Below, piece by piece: positions 8,318 to 17,345 of a stretch of 64,000 bases of DNA. Each line of letters opens with the position of its first letter. Position 1 is the stretch's first letter. Origin of the DNA: Alphaproteobacteria bacterium (GTDB lineage Bacteria > Pseudomonadota > Alphaproteobacteria > Micropepsales > Micropepsaceae); the NCBI GenBank assembly GCA_019241645.1, contig JAFAWQ010000052.1, forward strand, positions 43,591 through 107,590, read 5' to 3'. The translations under genes and the position numbers were made by a program. Under the pieces are notes generated by a model. The model searched no databases. It worked only from the letters and a program-made list of their open reading frames with translations, and had not been told where the DNA came from.

Positions 8318-9770
8318 GCGGCCGCTCGCGGTCGCGGCGAAAACACAGAACGCGCTGCGCCTTGCGGCGGTGGATGCGCGCGCCGCACGCTTGGGCCTTT
8401 ATCCCGGTCAGGCGCTTGCCGACGCGCGCGCAATGATTCCGGATCTCGCGGTGATCCGTGACAATCCCGCGGCCGATAAGAAGCTGCTCGAAGATCTGGC
8501 GGATTGGTGCGAGCGCTATACGCCTCTGGTGGCACTCGATCCGCCGAACGGATTGTTTCTCGATATCGGCGGCACGACGCATTTGTTCGGCGGCGAAGCG
8601 GCGATGCTGCAAAAAATCGGCGCTGTTTTTCGAAGCCAGGGATTTTCTGCGCGGTTGGCGTTGGCCGGCACTCCGCACGCGGCACGCGCGCTCAGCCGAT
8701 ATGCGCCGGATACCTGCGTAGAGCCCGGTCGCGAACACGAAGCCGTCGCGCTACTTCCCACCGAAGCGCTGGGTACGGAAGCGGAGATCATCCATGCTCT
8801 CAAGCGGGCAGGCCTGAAAACCATCGGCCAGGTTGCGGCCCGCGCGCGGCACGAGCTGGTGGCGCGCTTCGGCAAGCACTTCATCGCGGTTCTGGATGCC
8901 ACAATCGGCCGCATTCAAACACCGATCACGCCGCGACTGCCCCTGCCCGACCTGATGGCCGAGCAGACTTTCGCCGAGCCCGTGATGTCGGAAGAGTTTA
9001 TCGCGTCCACCCTGCACTCGCTCGGCGAAAGTCTTGCGCGGGTGCTGGAAACCCGCGGCGAAGGCGCGCGCGCGTTCGAGGCGAGCTTCTTCCGCGCCGA
9101 CGGACAGATGCGGCGCATCGCCATCGAAACCGGCCAACCTCTGCGCAATCCGCAAACCATCACGCGCCTGTTTCGCGAAAAGCTCGATGCCCTGATCGAT
9201 CCGCTCAACCCAGGATTTGGGTTCGACCTCATCCGGCTCTCCGCCACCTTGTCGCAGAAGCTGGAGGTTGTTCACAGCAGCTTCGATACCGGGAAAAGCG
9301 ATCCGGACATCGTTCTGCTGGTCGACAAACTGGCCGCGCGGTTCGGGCCCAATCGCGTGCTGCGCTTCCAGCCGCAGGACACGCACATCCCGGAAGCGGC
9401 CTGCATCGCCGCGCCGGCGCAATACGCGGAAAAATCCAAGCACGGTTGGCGGACAGTGCGCACTTCTGACGAAGCGCCGCGCCGTCCGCTGCGCCTGTTT
9501 GCCAAGCCGGAGCCGGTGGAAGTGTGGCCCCTTGCGCTGGAAAGTCTACCGCGTCGCTTTCGCTGGCGGCGTGCATTTCACATCGTGAAGCGGGTTGAAG
9601 GGCCCGAGCGCATCGCCATGGAATGGTGGCGGCAGCAGGAGCGGCAACCGACACGCGATTACTTCCGCATCGAAGACGAGAATGGCCGCCGCTTCTGGCT
9701 TTATCGCGACGGCTTGCCGGGACGCGAAACGGTGCATCCCTGCTGGTATGTCCACGGGCTGTTCGCATGA
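8214..9770 (+). CDS. imuB: ImuB, inactive Y-family polymerase-like protein
   Basis: The 518-residue product begins RRIIALWLPRLSTDRL, the ImuB version of the Y-family N-terminus in which the metal-binding acidic residues are lost. Near residue 118 the SIDE-like catalytic motif is replaced by FLDIGGTTHLFGG. This matches the known picture of ImuB as a non-catalytic adaptor that binds the beta clamp, ImuA and DnaE2. The HhH-like LKTIGQVAAR segment (~residues 200-210) and the little-finger region follow. The start at 8214 keeps the conserved N-terminus and overlaps imuA. The stop overlaps the dnaE2 start (ATGA). Confidence 0.9.
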   Translation: MESFASHRRIIALWLPRLSTDRLRRRWKACGRPDKRPLAVAAKTQNALRLAAVDARAARLGLYPGQALADARAMIPDLAVIRDNPAADKKLLEDLADWCERYTPLVALDPPNGLFLDIGGTTHLFGGEAAMLQKIGAVFRSQGFSARLALAGTPHAARALSRYAPDTCVEPGREHEAVALLPTEALGTEAEIIHALKRAGLKTIGQVAARARHELVARFGKHFIAVLDATIGRIQTPITPRLPLPDLMAEQTFAEPVMSEEFIASTLHSLGESLARVLETRGEGARAFEASFFRADGQMRRIAIETGQPLRNPQTITRLFREKLDALIDPLNPGFGFDLIRLSATLSQKLEVVHSSFDTGKSDPDIVLLVDKLAARFGPNRVLRFQPQDTHIPEAACIAAPAQYAEKSKHGWRTVRTSDEAPRRPLRLFAKPEPVEVWPLALESLPRRFRWRRAFHIVKRVEGPERIAMEWWRQQERQPTRDYFRIEDENGRRFWLYRDGLPGRETVHPCWYVHGLFA

Positions 9771-12700
9771 ACCAGCCAGTCTCCTATGCGGAAATCGCGG
9801 TAACGACGAATTTCTCGTTCCTGCGCGGCGCCTCGCATCCCCAGGAATTCACGAGCGCTGCCACCGTGCTCGAATACAAGGCCATCGGCATCGCCGACCG
9901 CAACAGCATGGCCGGTGTGGTGCGCGCCTGGGATTCATTGAGACAGATTCGCGAGCAGACCGAGGGCAAAATTCCGAAGCTGCTGGTCGGCACGCGTTTG
10001 GTGTTTGCCGATGGCACGCCGGACATCCTCGCCTATCCCATTGACCGCTACGCTTATGGACGGCTGTGTCAGCTCCTCAGCGCCGGCAAGCATCGCACGG
10101 AGAAGGGCGATTGCCTTCTTTGCCTCTCCGATCTTCTCGATGTCCATGACAACCTGCTGCTCGCCGTCGTTCCGCCACGCGGGTTCGTTCCGAACACGGC
10201 AGACACTCTTGCCAAGCTTAAGGAGACTGCTCCCGGCCGCGTCTGGCTTTGCGGCTCCATCCTGCATCGCGGCAATGACGGCAGCCGACTGAAAAGACAT
10301 CACAGGCTTGCGCAGGAGGCGAGCGTTCCCCTCATCGCCACCAACGATGTGCTGTATCATGCAGCCGAACGGCGCGCCTTGCAGGATGTCGTCACCTGCA
10401 TTCGCGAGCACGTAATTCTGGACGAAGCCGGCAAGCTGCTCGAAAGCAATGCCGAGCGTCATCTCAAGGCGCCGGCCGAGATGGCCCGCCTGTTCCGGGC
10501 AATGCCAGAGGCAATCGCCGAAACCATCCGCTTCGCCGAGCGCATCGAATTCTCGCTTGACGACATCCAATACAACTATCCGGACGAACCGGTGCCGCTT
10601 GGCAAAACGCCGGACCAGCACCTCGCCGATCTCACCTGGAAAGGCGCCGCCTGGCGTTTCCCCGGCGGCGTTCCGGACAAAGTGCGCGCGACGCTGGAAA
10701 AGGAACTGGCGCTGATCGCCCGGATGAAGATCGCGCCTTATTTCCTCACCGTGCATGACATCGTGCGCATCGCCGACGAGAAGAAGATTCTCTGCCAGGG
10801 GCGCGGCTCGGCCGCCAATTCTGCGGTCTGTTATGTGCTGGGAGTTACCGCCGTAAATCCAACCGAGATCGATCTTCTGTTCGAGCGCTTTATCTCCGAG
10901 GAGCGTAAGGAGCCGCCGGATATCGACGTGGATTTCGAGCATGAGCGTCGCGAGGAAATCATTCAGGAAATCTACAAGCGCTACGGACATGAGCGCGCGG
11001 CGCTGACCGCCACCGTCATCACCTATCGTCCGCGTAGCGCCATTCGCGAAGTGGGAAAAGTATTCGGGCTGACCGAAGACGTGACCTCGGCGCTGGTCGG
11101 CGGTTTGTGGGGCAGCGGGGATTCCGAAAGCCTGCAAGAGAAAAAGGATGCCCGCATGCGGCAGGGCGGATTCACACCCGGCAATCCGCTGGTCGAACGC
11201 ACCTTGCGCTATGCGCGAGAGCTTTGCGGCTTCCCGCGCCATCTTTCCCAGCATGTCGGCGGATTCGTGCTGACGCGCGACCGGCTGGACACCATCGTGC
11301 CGATCGGCCCGGCGGCGATGGAGGACCGCTATTTCATCGAATGGGACAAGGACGACATCGACGCGCTCAACATCATGAAAGTGGATGTGCTGGCGCTGGG
11401 GATGCTCACCTGCATCCGCAAGGCGTTCGCGCTGGTTTCGACCTACGGTCCGAAGCTTAAGAATCTCGACGACGTCCCGCGCGAAGATCCGGTTGTGTAC
11501 GACATGTTGTGCGAGGGCGATTCCATCGGCGTGTTCCAGGTGGAAAGCCGGGCCCAGATCAACATGCTGCCGCGCCTCAAGCCGCGGGAGTTCTACGATC
11601 TCGTCATCGAAGTGGCGATCGTGCGCCCCGGCCCCATCCAGGGCGACATGGTGCACCCCTATCTGAAGCGCCGCGCCGGAAAAGAGGTGGCGGAATTCCC
11701 CTCCCCTACCATCGCCGGCAGCGATCCGGATGAGCTGAAACAGGTGCTGGGGAAAACGCTCGGCGTTCCCCTGTTTCAGGAACAGGCCATGAAGCTCGCC
11801 ATTGTCGCCGCCGGTTTCACGCCGCAGGAAGCCAACGGGCTTCGGCGCGCCATGGCCACCTTCCGCAATGTGGGCACCATCGATCATTTCGGCGACAAGA
11901 TGATCGATGGCATGACAGCGCGCGGTTACGCTCGCGAGTTCGCCGAGCGCTGCTTTCGGCAGATCGAAGGCTTTGGCTCGTATGGTTTTCCGGAAAGCCA
12001 TGCCGCCAGCTTTGCGCATCTTGTCTATGTGTCCGCCTGGATCAAGAAGCATCATCCGGCGGCTTTTGCCTGCGCGCTCCTCAATTCCCAGCCGATGGGC
12101 TTCTATGCGCCGGCGGAAATCGTGCGCGATGCACGCGAGCATGGGGTTGAGGTGCGCCATCCCGACATCAATGACAGCGAATGGGACAACACGCTCGAAT
12201 TTGCCGCAGACGGCTCCCCGGCGCTGCGGCTGGGTTTTCGCCAGATCGCGAGCTTTCAGGAATCATGGTGGAATGACCACATCGCGCCCGGCCGCGGCAA
12301 CCGCTTCGCCTCGTTCGAAGCCTTCGTGCGGCGGACGAAACTGCCGAAGCGCGCGCTGATCACCTTGTGCGAAGCCGATTGCTTCCGCTCGCTCGATCTC
12401 GACCGCCGTGAGAGCCTGTGGATGGTCCGCCGCTTGCCGGACGATGACGCGCTGCCGCTGTTCGCCGCGCAATTCGTTGAAGACCTGCCAGAGGAGGTGA
12501 CCGCGCCGCTGCCCCTGATGCCATTCGTCGAACACACCATCGAGGATTACCGCATGATGCGGCTATCGCTGCGCGCGCATCTCATGGAGTTCCTGCGCGA
12601 GGCGTTCCGCTCTGAAGGCGTCATGAGTTGCGCCGAATTCCTGAAAGGGAAGGATGGCGCGCGGGCGCGCTGCGCGGGCATCGTGATGACGCGGCAGATG

Positions 12701-13045
12701 CCCGGCGATGCGGGCGTGGTTTTCATTACGCTCACGGACGAAACCGGAATCTGCAACGCCGTGGTCTGGCCCGCCGTGTTCGAGCGCTGGCGCAAGGAAG
12801 TCATCGGAGGCCGTCTGCTGCTGATCGACGGCAAGATCCAGCGCAGCGAGGAAGGAATCGTGCATCTCATCGCCGAGCGGTTTAGCGACCGCACCACCAT
12901 GCTCGACCAACTATCCGATCAGGATGTGCGAACGCCGCCGGGCCGACTCGAAGACATCAGTTTTCCCCGCATCGATTCCCGCGCGCCCATGGCGCGGCAT
13001 CCGAGGAACGTCCGCGTCCTGCCGCGCTCGCGGGATTTCCACTGA
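9767..13045 (+). CDS. dnaE2: DnaE2, error-prone DNA polymerase III alpha-type subunit
   Basis: The 1092-residue product has an N-terminal PHP domain (begins with YAEIAVTTNFSFLRGASHP). The palm carries PDIDVDFEHER at about residues 384-394, with the catalytic aspartates, followed by a helix-hairpin-helix region and a C-terminal OB fold (around GIVMTRQMP...GVVFITLTDETG). It is the catalytic member of the ImuA-ImuB-DnaE2 mutasome. The ATG at 9767 overlaps the imuB stop; longer in-frame extensions run back into imuB and are not needed. A bidirectional terminator follows at 13078. Confidence 0.93.
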   Translation: MNQPVSYAEIAVTTNFSFLRGASHPQEFTSAATVLEYKAIGIADRNSMAGVVRAWDSLRQIREQTEGKIPKLLVGTRLVFADGTPDILAYPIDRYAYGRLCQLLSAGKHRTEKGDCLLCLSDLLDVHDNLLLAVVPPRGFVPNTADTLAKLKETAPGRVWLCGSILHRGNDGSRLKRHHRLAQEASVPLIATNDVLYHAAERRALQDVVTCIREHVILDEAGKLLESNAERHLKAPAEMARLFRAMPEAIAETIRFAERIEFSLDDIQYNYPDEPVPLGKTPDQHLADLTWKGAAWRFPGGVPDKVRATLEKELALIARMKIAPYFLTVHDIVRIADEKKILCQGRGSAANSAVCYVLGVTAVNPTEIDLLFERFISEERKEPPDIDVDFEHERREEIIQEIYKRYGHERAALTATVITYRPRSAIREVGKVFGLTEDVTSALVGGLWGSGDSESLQEKKDARMRQGGFTPGNPLVERTLRYARELCGFPRHLSQHVGGFVLTRDRLDTIVPIGPAAMEDRYFIEWDKDDIDALNIMKVDVLALGMLTCIRKAFALVSTYGPKLKNLDDVPREDPVVYDMLCEGDSIGVFQVESRAQINMLPRLKPREFYDLVIEVAIVRPGPIQGDMVHPYLKRRAGKEVAEFPSPTIAGSDPDELKQVLGKTLGVPLFQEQAMKLAIVAAGFTPQEANGLRRAMATFRNVGTIDHFGDKMIDGMTARGYAREFAERCFRQIEGFGSYGFPESHAASFAHLVYVSAWIKKHHPAAFACALLNSQPMGFYAPAEIVRDAREHGVEVRHPDINDSEWDNTLEFAADGSPALRLGFRQIASFQESWWNDHIAPGRGNRFASFEAFVRRTKLPKRALITLCEADCFRSLDLDRRESLWMVRRLPDDDALPLFAAQFVEDLPEEVTAPLPLMPFVEHTIEDYRMMRLSLRAHLMEFLREAFRSEGVMSCAEFLKGKDGARARCAGIVMTRQMPGDAGVVFITLTDETGICNAVVWPAVFERWRKEVIGGRLLLIDGKIQRSEEGIVHLIAERFSDRTTMLDQLSDQDVRTPPGRLEDISFPRIDSRAPMARHPRNVRVLPRSRDFH

Positions 13046-13077
13046 ACCTTCTTGAAAAAAACTCTGCCTGTTCGACG

Positions 13078-13108
13078 AAAGAGCCGGACCCATGGGGTCC
13101 GACTCTTT
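13078..13108. terminator. Bidirectional hairpin between dnaE2 and the convergent secreted-protein gene
   Basis: The 14-base arms AAAGAGCCGGACCC and GGGTCCGACTCTTT pair with one mismatch around a 3-base loop. The A-run on one side and T-run on the other let it serve both converging transcripts. Confidence 0.75.
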
Positions 13109-13136
13109 CAACGGCAATCGATCAATGCGCGTGCTG

Positions 13137-13988
13137 CTATTTCTTCACATAAGAGCCGAAGTAGAGAAAGAAATTCGATGGCGCCTCGATGGCCCGGCCA
13201 GCCTTTTCCGCGGCATCCAAGGCCTTCGCCGAGGTAATGCCGCTGCTGCCGTCCTGCGGGGGCCAGTCGTTCTTGTCCAGAACCAGCACCGGCAACACCT
13301 GCCACCATTCTGCTTTTACATTGATGTCCTCATCGTCCAGCACGTGGCTGTGGTTCGGCGTCGGGACGAACACATTGGCTGTCGGCGGATTGTCGATGTA
13401 GCCGAGAGCCGCCAGCACGGGAGCAAGATCGACCCGCGATGCGTGCATCGTGCAGGTGCCAGGACGGGCGCCGGGCTCGGGACATTGCGAAAACACAAGC
13501 GGCTTCGCCTTGAATCCTTCAGGCAACGCGCCGAACAGCTTGATCAAAGCCTTTCCCAGCTCTGGCCCGCACAATGTTCCCGGCGTCACATCTTTGCAGG
13601 AAATCGCATCATCGGGGTTCTGATCCTTGTCGACGGAGAACATGGGGACGAGAACATACAGCGGATCGGTGGTAGAGGTCGCGGCGCCGATCGCGCCGGG
13701 CGGGTTAATGGTGGGATCTTTGCCGGCCTGGCAAATGGGGATTTGCAGTTCGTCCGGATCGACTTCAGCTCTCTTGCTATCGAAGTCGAGATTGTTGCCC
13801 GGCTGCTCGACGCAGTCGAAATTCTGATGGTAGCCGAATTTCAGCAGCTTGCCCGCGCCAAATCCTTCCGTTTGATTCTTGCCATGGTCCTGCGGCGGCG
13901 GCGGCGCGGCCGCGGAACCGGCGTGTCCGAGACTGGCCAATGAGAAGACCGCGGCACATGCCAGCGCTCCCCCGAAAATGCGTTTCAT
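13137..13988 (-). CDS. Secreted protein of unknown function, probable member of the ECF sigma regulon
   Basis: The 283-residue product starts with a clear signal peptide (MKRIFGGALACAAVFSLASLGHAG) and a Pro-rich linker. The mature part has several Cys residues in separated segments (FDCVEQ, PICQAG, ISCKDV, TLCGPE, SQCPEP, GTCTMH) that could form disulfides in the periplasm, and a PNHSHVLDDEDINVKAEWWQ segment. I do not recognise the family. An ECF11-like promoter motif lies directly upstream (14054-14025), and the gene is divergent from the sigma/ChrR pair, which suggests control by that sigma factor. Confidence 0.75.
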   Translation of the reverse strand: MKRIFGGALACAAVFSLASLGHAGSAAAPPPPQDHGKNQTEGFGAGKLLKFGYHQNFDCVEQPGNNLDFDSKRAEVDPDELQIPICQAGKDPTINPPGAIGAATSTTDPLYVLVPMFSVDKDQNPDDAISCKDVTPGTLCGPELGKALIKLFGALPEGFKAKPLVFSQCPEPGARPGTCTMHASRVDLAPVLAALGYIDNPPTANVFVPTPNHSHVLDDEDINVKAEWWQVLPVLVLDKNDWPPQDGSSGITSAKALDAAEKAGRAIEAPSNFFLYFGSYVKK

Positions 13989-14024
13989 GCGGGCGTTCTC
14001 CGTTGGAAAAGCCCCTCGACATGA

Positions 14025-14054
14025 ATGCTACGGAAGAGCCGGTTCGTTGGATCA
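14025..14054 (-). promoter_or_regulatory. RpoE(ECF11)-type promoter for the 13137-13988 gene
   Basis: On the minus strand TGATCC (14054-14049), an 18-base spacer and TAGCAT (14030-14025) match the TGATCC-N18-TA pattern known for Rhodobacter sigma-E promoters. The start of the secreted-protein gene is ~37 bases downstream of the -10 element. Confidence 0.6.
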
Positions 14055-14084
14055 GCCTAAACCGGAAATCTTTTTATTATCTGG

Positions 14085-14114
14085 CGATCCGGCAATGATT
14101 GCCAACCGTATGAT
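14085..14114 (+). promoter_or_regulatory. Possible autoregulatory ECF promoter for the sigma gene
   Basis: CGATCC (14085-14090), 18 bases, then TATGAT (14109-14114) resembles the same promoter pattern with one change in the -35 element. Together with the minus-strand copy it would make a divergent promoter pair. Confidence 0.4.
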
Positions 14115-14242
14115 TTGTTATGTCGGCAGCCCCTTTGCCCATTGCCGCGCCATCGCAATGGCATCATCGGCCAGCAAGCGGTAAAGCCCGGCCGTGGCTG
14201 TTGGCGAAACTGGTTGTCGTGCCAGACCCGGATTTCCGCGAA

Positions 14243-14770
14243 ATGAGCTCTTTGCTTCGTGCCGTCGCGGAGACGCGCGACCGGGTCGCGTTCGAGGCGT
14301 TGTTCCGTTACTTCGCGCCGCGCATCAAAGCATACATGCTCCGGCACGGGGCGTCCGCTTCACTCGCGGAAGACCTCGCGCAGGAAGCCTTGCTGATCGC
14401 CTGGCGCAAGGCGCATCTGTACGACCCGGCAAAAGGCTCGGCGGCAAGTTGGATGTTCACGATCGCGCGGAACCTCCACATCGATGCGGTCCGTCACCAG
14501 CGGCGTCCCGAATTCGATCCCAACGATCCGGCCTTCGTTCCCGACCCGGAACCGCAGGCCGATGCCGCCATGGAACGCGGTGACGACGACCAGCGCTTGC
14601 GCAAGGCTCTCGAAAATCTCTCGCCAGCCCAGCGAAATGTATTGGAGCTTTCCTATTTCGCGGAGAAGCCTCATGCCGCTATTGCAAGGGAGCTGAGACT
14701 TCCGCTGGGCACGGTGAAGTCGCGGCTGCGCATGGCCATAAAACGTGTTCGGAAAAGTCTCCTGAAATGA
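14243..14770 (+). CDS. rpoE: ECF sigma factor, RpoE/ChrR type
   Basis: From ATG 14243 the product has 175 residues: region 2 (FEALFRYFAPRIKAYMLRHG, then AEDLAQEALLIAWRKA), a short acidic linker, and region 4 (LSPAQRNVLELSYFAEKPHAAIARELRLPLGTVKSRL with a helix-turn-helix). An alternative ATG at 14120 adds 41 residues, but it would place the start almost on the predicted transcription start, so 14243 is preferred. The coupled next gene is a ChrR-type anti-sigma factor, so this is an ECF11-like sigma likely released by singlet oxygen or a similar oxidative signal. The activating signal is inferred from the family. Confidence 0.85.
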   Translation: MSSLLRAVAETRDRVAFEALFRYFAPRIKAYMLRHGASASLAEDLAQEALLIAWRKAHLYDPAKGSAASWMFTIARNLHIDAVRHQRRPEFDPNDPAFVPDPEPQADAAMERGDDDQRLRKALENLSPAQRNVLELSYFAEKPHAAIARELRLPLGTVKSRLRMAIKRVRKSLLK

Positions 14771-15408
14771 TCACACATCATCCAGCGAAGGATGTGCTGT
14801 TTGCCTATGCGGCGGGAACAACGCAGGAGGCCGTCTCGCTTGTTGTCGCAACGCATCTCGCGCTGTGTCCGGATTGCAGGTGTTCGGTCAGTCTTGCGGA
14901 GCGCGCTGGCGGCGCCATGCTGGAGAATTTTGCTCCCGAACCGATGACGACAGCGGCATGGGAGCGCGTCCAATCCAGGCTCGACGACCTGCGTCCAATC
15001 CATTCCGCCGTGCCGGTGCCGGGCCGCGAAACCGGTGCGCCGGAACCGCTGCGAACGTATTTGGACGGAGATTTGGACAGCGTTCGATGGATTTCAGTGA
15101 CGCGCGGGCTTGCCTACAGGCCAATCCTCGTGGGCGATTGCCGGGTTCAGTTGGTTCGCACCAAACCCGGCCACCGCATCAGCCTGCACACGCACGGGGG
15201 TGACGAATTTTCGCTGGTCCTGACCGGCGGGTTCACAGATTGCTCGGGACAGTACCGGCGCGGGGACTTTCAAACGGCCACGCGCGAACTTTTGCACCGG
15301 CCGATGGCGGATAAGGGCGAAGATTGCATTATCCTCACCGTTGCCGATGCGCCGCTGATGTTTCGCAACCCCTTTGTCGGTCTAATGGCCAAGCTGATGG
15401 GGTTCTGA
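14767..15408 (+). CDS. chrR: ChrR-family zinc anti-sigma factor with cupin domain
   Basis: The 213-residue product shows the zinc-binding anti-sigma domain (His4 or His5, His30, Cys34, Cys37 in HLALCPDC), one residue offset from the well-studied ChrR spacing. A C-terminal cupin follows (HTHGGDEFSLVLTGGF). ChrR proteins hold their sigma factor inactive in the cytoplasm, and the cupin domain senses reactive oxygen or organic peroxide. The start codon overlaps the sigma stop (ATGA), the standard arrangement for sigma/anti-sigma pairs. Confidence 0.88.
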   Translation: MITHHPAKDVLFAYAAGTTQEAVSLVVATHLALCPDCRCSVSLAERAGGAMLENFAPEPMTTAAWERVQSRLDDLRPIHSAVPVPGRETGAPEPLRTYLDGDLDSVRWISVTRGLAYRPILVGDCRVQLVRTKPGHRISLHTHGGDEFSLVLTGGFTDCSGQYRRGDFQTATRELLHRPMADKGEDCIILTVADAPLMFRNPFVGLMAKLMGF

Positions 15409-15556
15409 CCTAGATTTTTCACGCCCTGCTTGGGCTCTGGCAGACGCACATTCGCGCGGGGTGGAGCAGCGTTGGCGCTTCGACGATCAACGCTTCGCCT
15501 GGTCGCCGTCATCAGACTGCAAAGAAAATCGTGAATAATATGGTTCGGACCGGCCA

Positions 15557-15585
15557 TCGTCACAAAACTGAAACAGAACTGTCAC
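15557..15585 (+). promoter_or_regulatory. Three-unit Pho box
   Basis: Three 7-base units, TCGTCAC, CTGAAAC and CTGTCAC, repeat every 11 bases with A-rich 4-base spacers (15557, 15568, 15579). This is the PhoB-binding layout. It stands in front of a phosphate porin gene and pstS, which supports it strongly. Confidence 0.8.
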
Positions 15586-15695
15586 ACGCCCTTCGCAGGC
15601 CGCTGCAATCAGACCCTCCGAAGGGGCGGTGAAGCCTCGCGGTCGAACCTGCCTGCGGGACTTCGAACTGATCGCTCCGCAACTCGGAGAAGACC

Positions 15696-17321
15696 ATGAG
15701 AGGCAAAGCATTGCTGCTCGGCGGAGCGAGCCTGTTGCTGGCGGCCACCGTCGCGCAGGGCCAGACCACGACGACGACCGTAACCCACAAACACCGGTAT
15801 CACCACCGTGGCAAGGTCGTGAAGACCACTGTGGTGACGACGTCCAGCGAGCGCGCTCCCGCCGCCATGCCCGCGCCTCCGCCGCCTCCAGCATCCACCG
15901 ATCCGTCGCTTGAAGAGCGCGTGCGGCGGCTGGAAGAGCAGCTCGATGCGCAGCGGGAAAAGGCGCAGGCGGAACACACCCGCCTCTCCACCCTGGAGCA
16001 GAATTTCAACGACACATCGTGGACCTTCGACAACGCGCGGCCGACCATTAAAAGCGGCGACGGCCGCTTCACGATGGCGTTGCGCGTGCGGTTTCAGGTG
16101 GATGCGGCGAACTTTTTCCAGGACGATCCGCACGATCCCAGCAATATGGCACAGTATAAAGATCTCTCCGACGGCGCCGTGGTGCGGCGCGCCTTCCTCG
16201 GCGTGGAAGGCAAGGCCTTCAACGATTTCTGGTACGAATTCCGCTATAACGCCGGCGGCTCGAACGGCGGCGGCGCCAATGCGACGGAAGGCGATCCGAA
16301 CCTCAGCCTCGCCCGCGTTGCCTATCTCGGAATTCCCAGTTTCGAACTGAATCTTGGCGTCATCGAGCCGGCTTTCATGTTCGAGGGAACCACATCGTCA
16401 GGCCAGTTGATGTTCATGGAACGGCCGGAAATCGAGAACATCGCGCTGGACTCGTTTGGCGGCGGCGATGCAAGGCGCGGCATCGAGGCGCGTTTCCAGC
16501 AGGCAGACTTTCTGATGCCGGGCGACAATTTCGTTCTTGGCGCCGATTTCACCGGCTCCAAGACGGGTTCGATCGCGGGGCACGGCAATGGTGGCGACGA
16601 ACAGACGCAGGCGATGCTGCATGGCAGTTACCGTTTGTGGTCTGACGGCGTTTCCAACCTCATTTTCGGTGGCGACTACTCTCACGCGTTCACCGGCGGC
16701 GGCGTCGGCACCATCAACCTGCAGGACCGCCCCGAGCTTCGCGTGGATGGCACGCGCCTGATCAGCACCGGCAACATCTTCGCCAAGACCGCCAACATGT
16801 GGGCCTTCAACGGCGGCATGAATTTCGAGAACTTCTTCCTCGGCGGGGAATACGCGCATTTCTCGGTCGACCGCGCGGCCGTGCTTGGCGGACACACGCT
16901 CGACAATCCGGAGTTCTCCGGCTGGTTTGTGGAGGGCAGCTGGGTGATCACCGGCGAGCCGAAAAGCTATTCGGTGTCGGCCACAAACAATGAGGTGGGC
17001 GGTTTCGGCGCGCCGAAAGTAGCTAGCCCGTTCTCCCTTGCCGGAGACTCGTGGGGCGCTTGGGAATTGACAGCGCGCTACAGCAACACCGATCTCAACT
17101 GGAACCAGAACTCCGCGCTCCTGCCCAGCGGGCTTCCCGGTGTCGCGGGCGGCGAGGAGCGGATCGTCATGCTGGGATTGAACTGGTATCTCAACAACAA
17201 CATAAAACTGCAGCTGAATGATGGCATCGTCCATGTCAGCAAGCTGAACGCGCCAGGAGGGGCCATTCAGGTCGGCCAGGATTTCAACGAGCTTGGCATC
17301 CGCCTGCAATTCACGAACTAA
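15696..17321 (+). CDS. Phosphate-selective porin, OprO/OprP family
   Basis: The 541-residue product has a signal peptide, a Thr/Val-rich and Pro-rich segment, then a coiled-coil (LEERVRRLEEQLDAQREKAQ, ~residues 70-105) that fits the trimer-forming N-terminus of this porin class. A long beta-rich barrel follows, ending in an aromatic-poor but typical ...LGIRLQFTN C-terminus. The family forms trimeric outer-membrane channels for phosphate or polyphosphate. A three-unit Pho box lies ~110 bases upstream and pstS follows 24 bases after the stop, so the pair is read as a phosphate-starvation operon. Confidence 0.85.
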   Translation: MRGKALLLGGASLLLAATVAQGQTTTTTVTHKHRYHHRGKVVKTTVVTTSSERAPAAMPAPPPPPASTDPSLEERVRRLEEQLDAQREKAQAEHTRLSTLEQNFNDTSWTFDNARPTIKSGDGRFTMALRVRFQVDAANFFQDDPHDPSNMAQYKDLSDGAVVRRAFLGVEGKAFNDFWYEFRYNAGGSNGGGANATEGDPNLSLARVAYLGIPSFELNLGVIEPAFMFEGTTSSGQLMFMERPEIENIALDSFGGGDARRGIEARFQQADFLMPGDNFVLGADFTGSKTGSIAGHGNGGDEQTQAMLHGSYRLWSDGVSNLIFGGDYSHAFTGGGVGTINLQDRPELRVDGTRLISTGNIFAKTANMWAFNGGMNFENFFLGGEYAHFSVDRAAVLGGHTLDNPEFSGWFVEGSWVITGEPKSYSVSATNNEVGGFGAPKVASPFSLAGDSWGAWELTARYSNTDLNWNQNSALLPSGLPGVAGGEERIVMLGLNWYLNNNIKLQLNDGIVHVSKLNAPGGAIQVGQDFNELGIRLQFTN

Positions 17322-17345
17322 ACCCGTTCTCGAAAGGACAGACCA

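Noticed and set aside
9935..12160. A 741-codon open frame on the minus strand opposite dnaE2
   Set aside because: Antisense shadow of dnaE2; composition and lack of domains match other such shadows.
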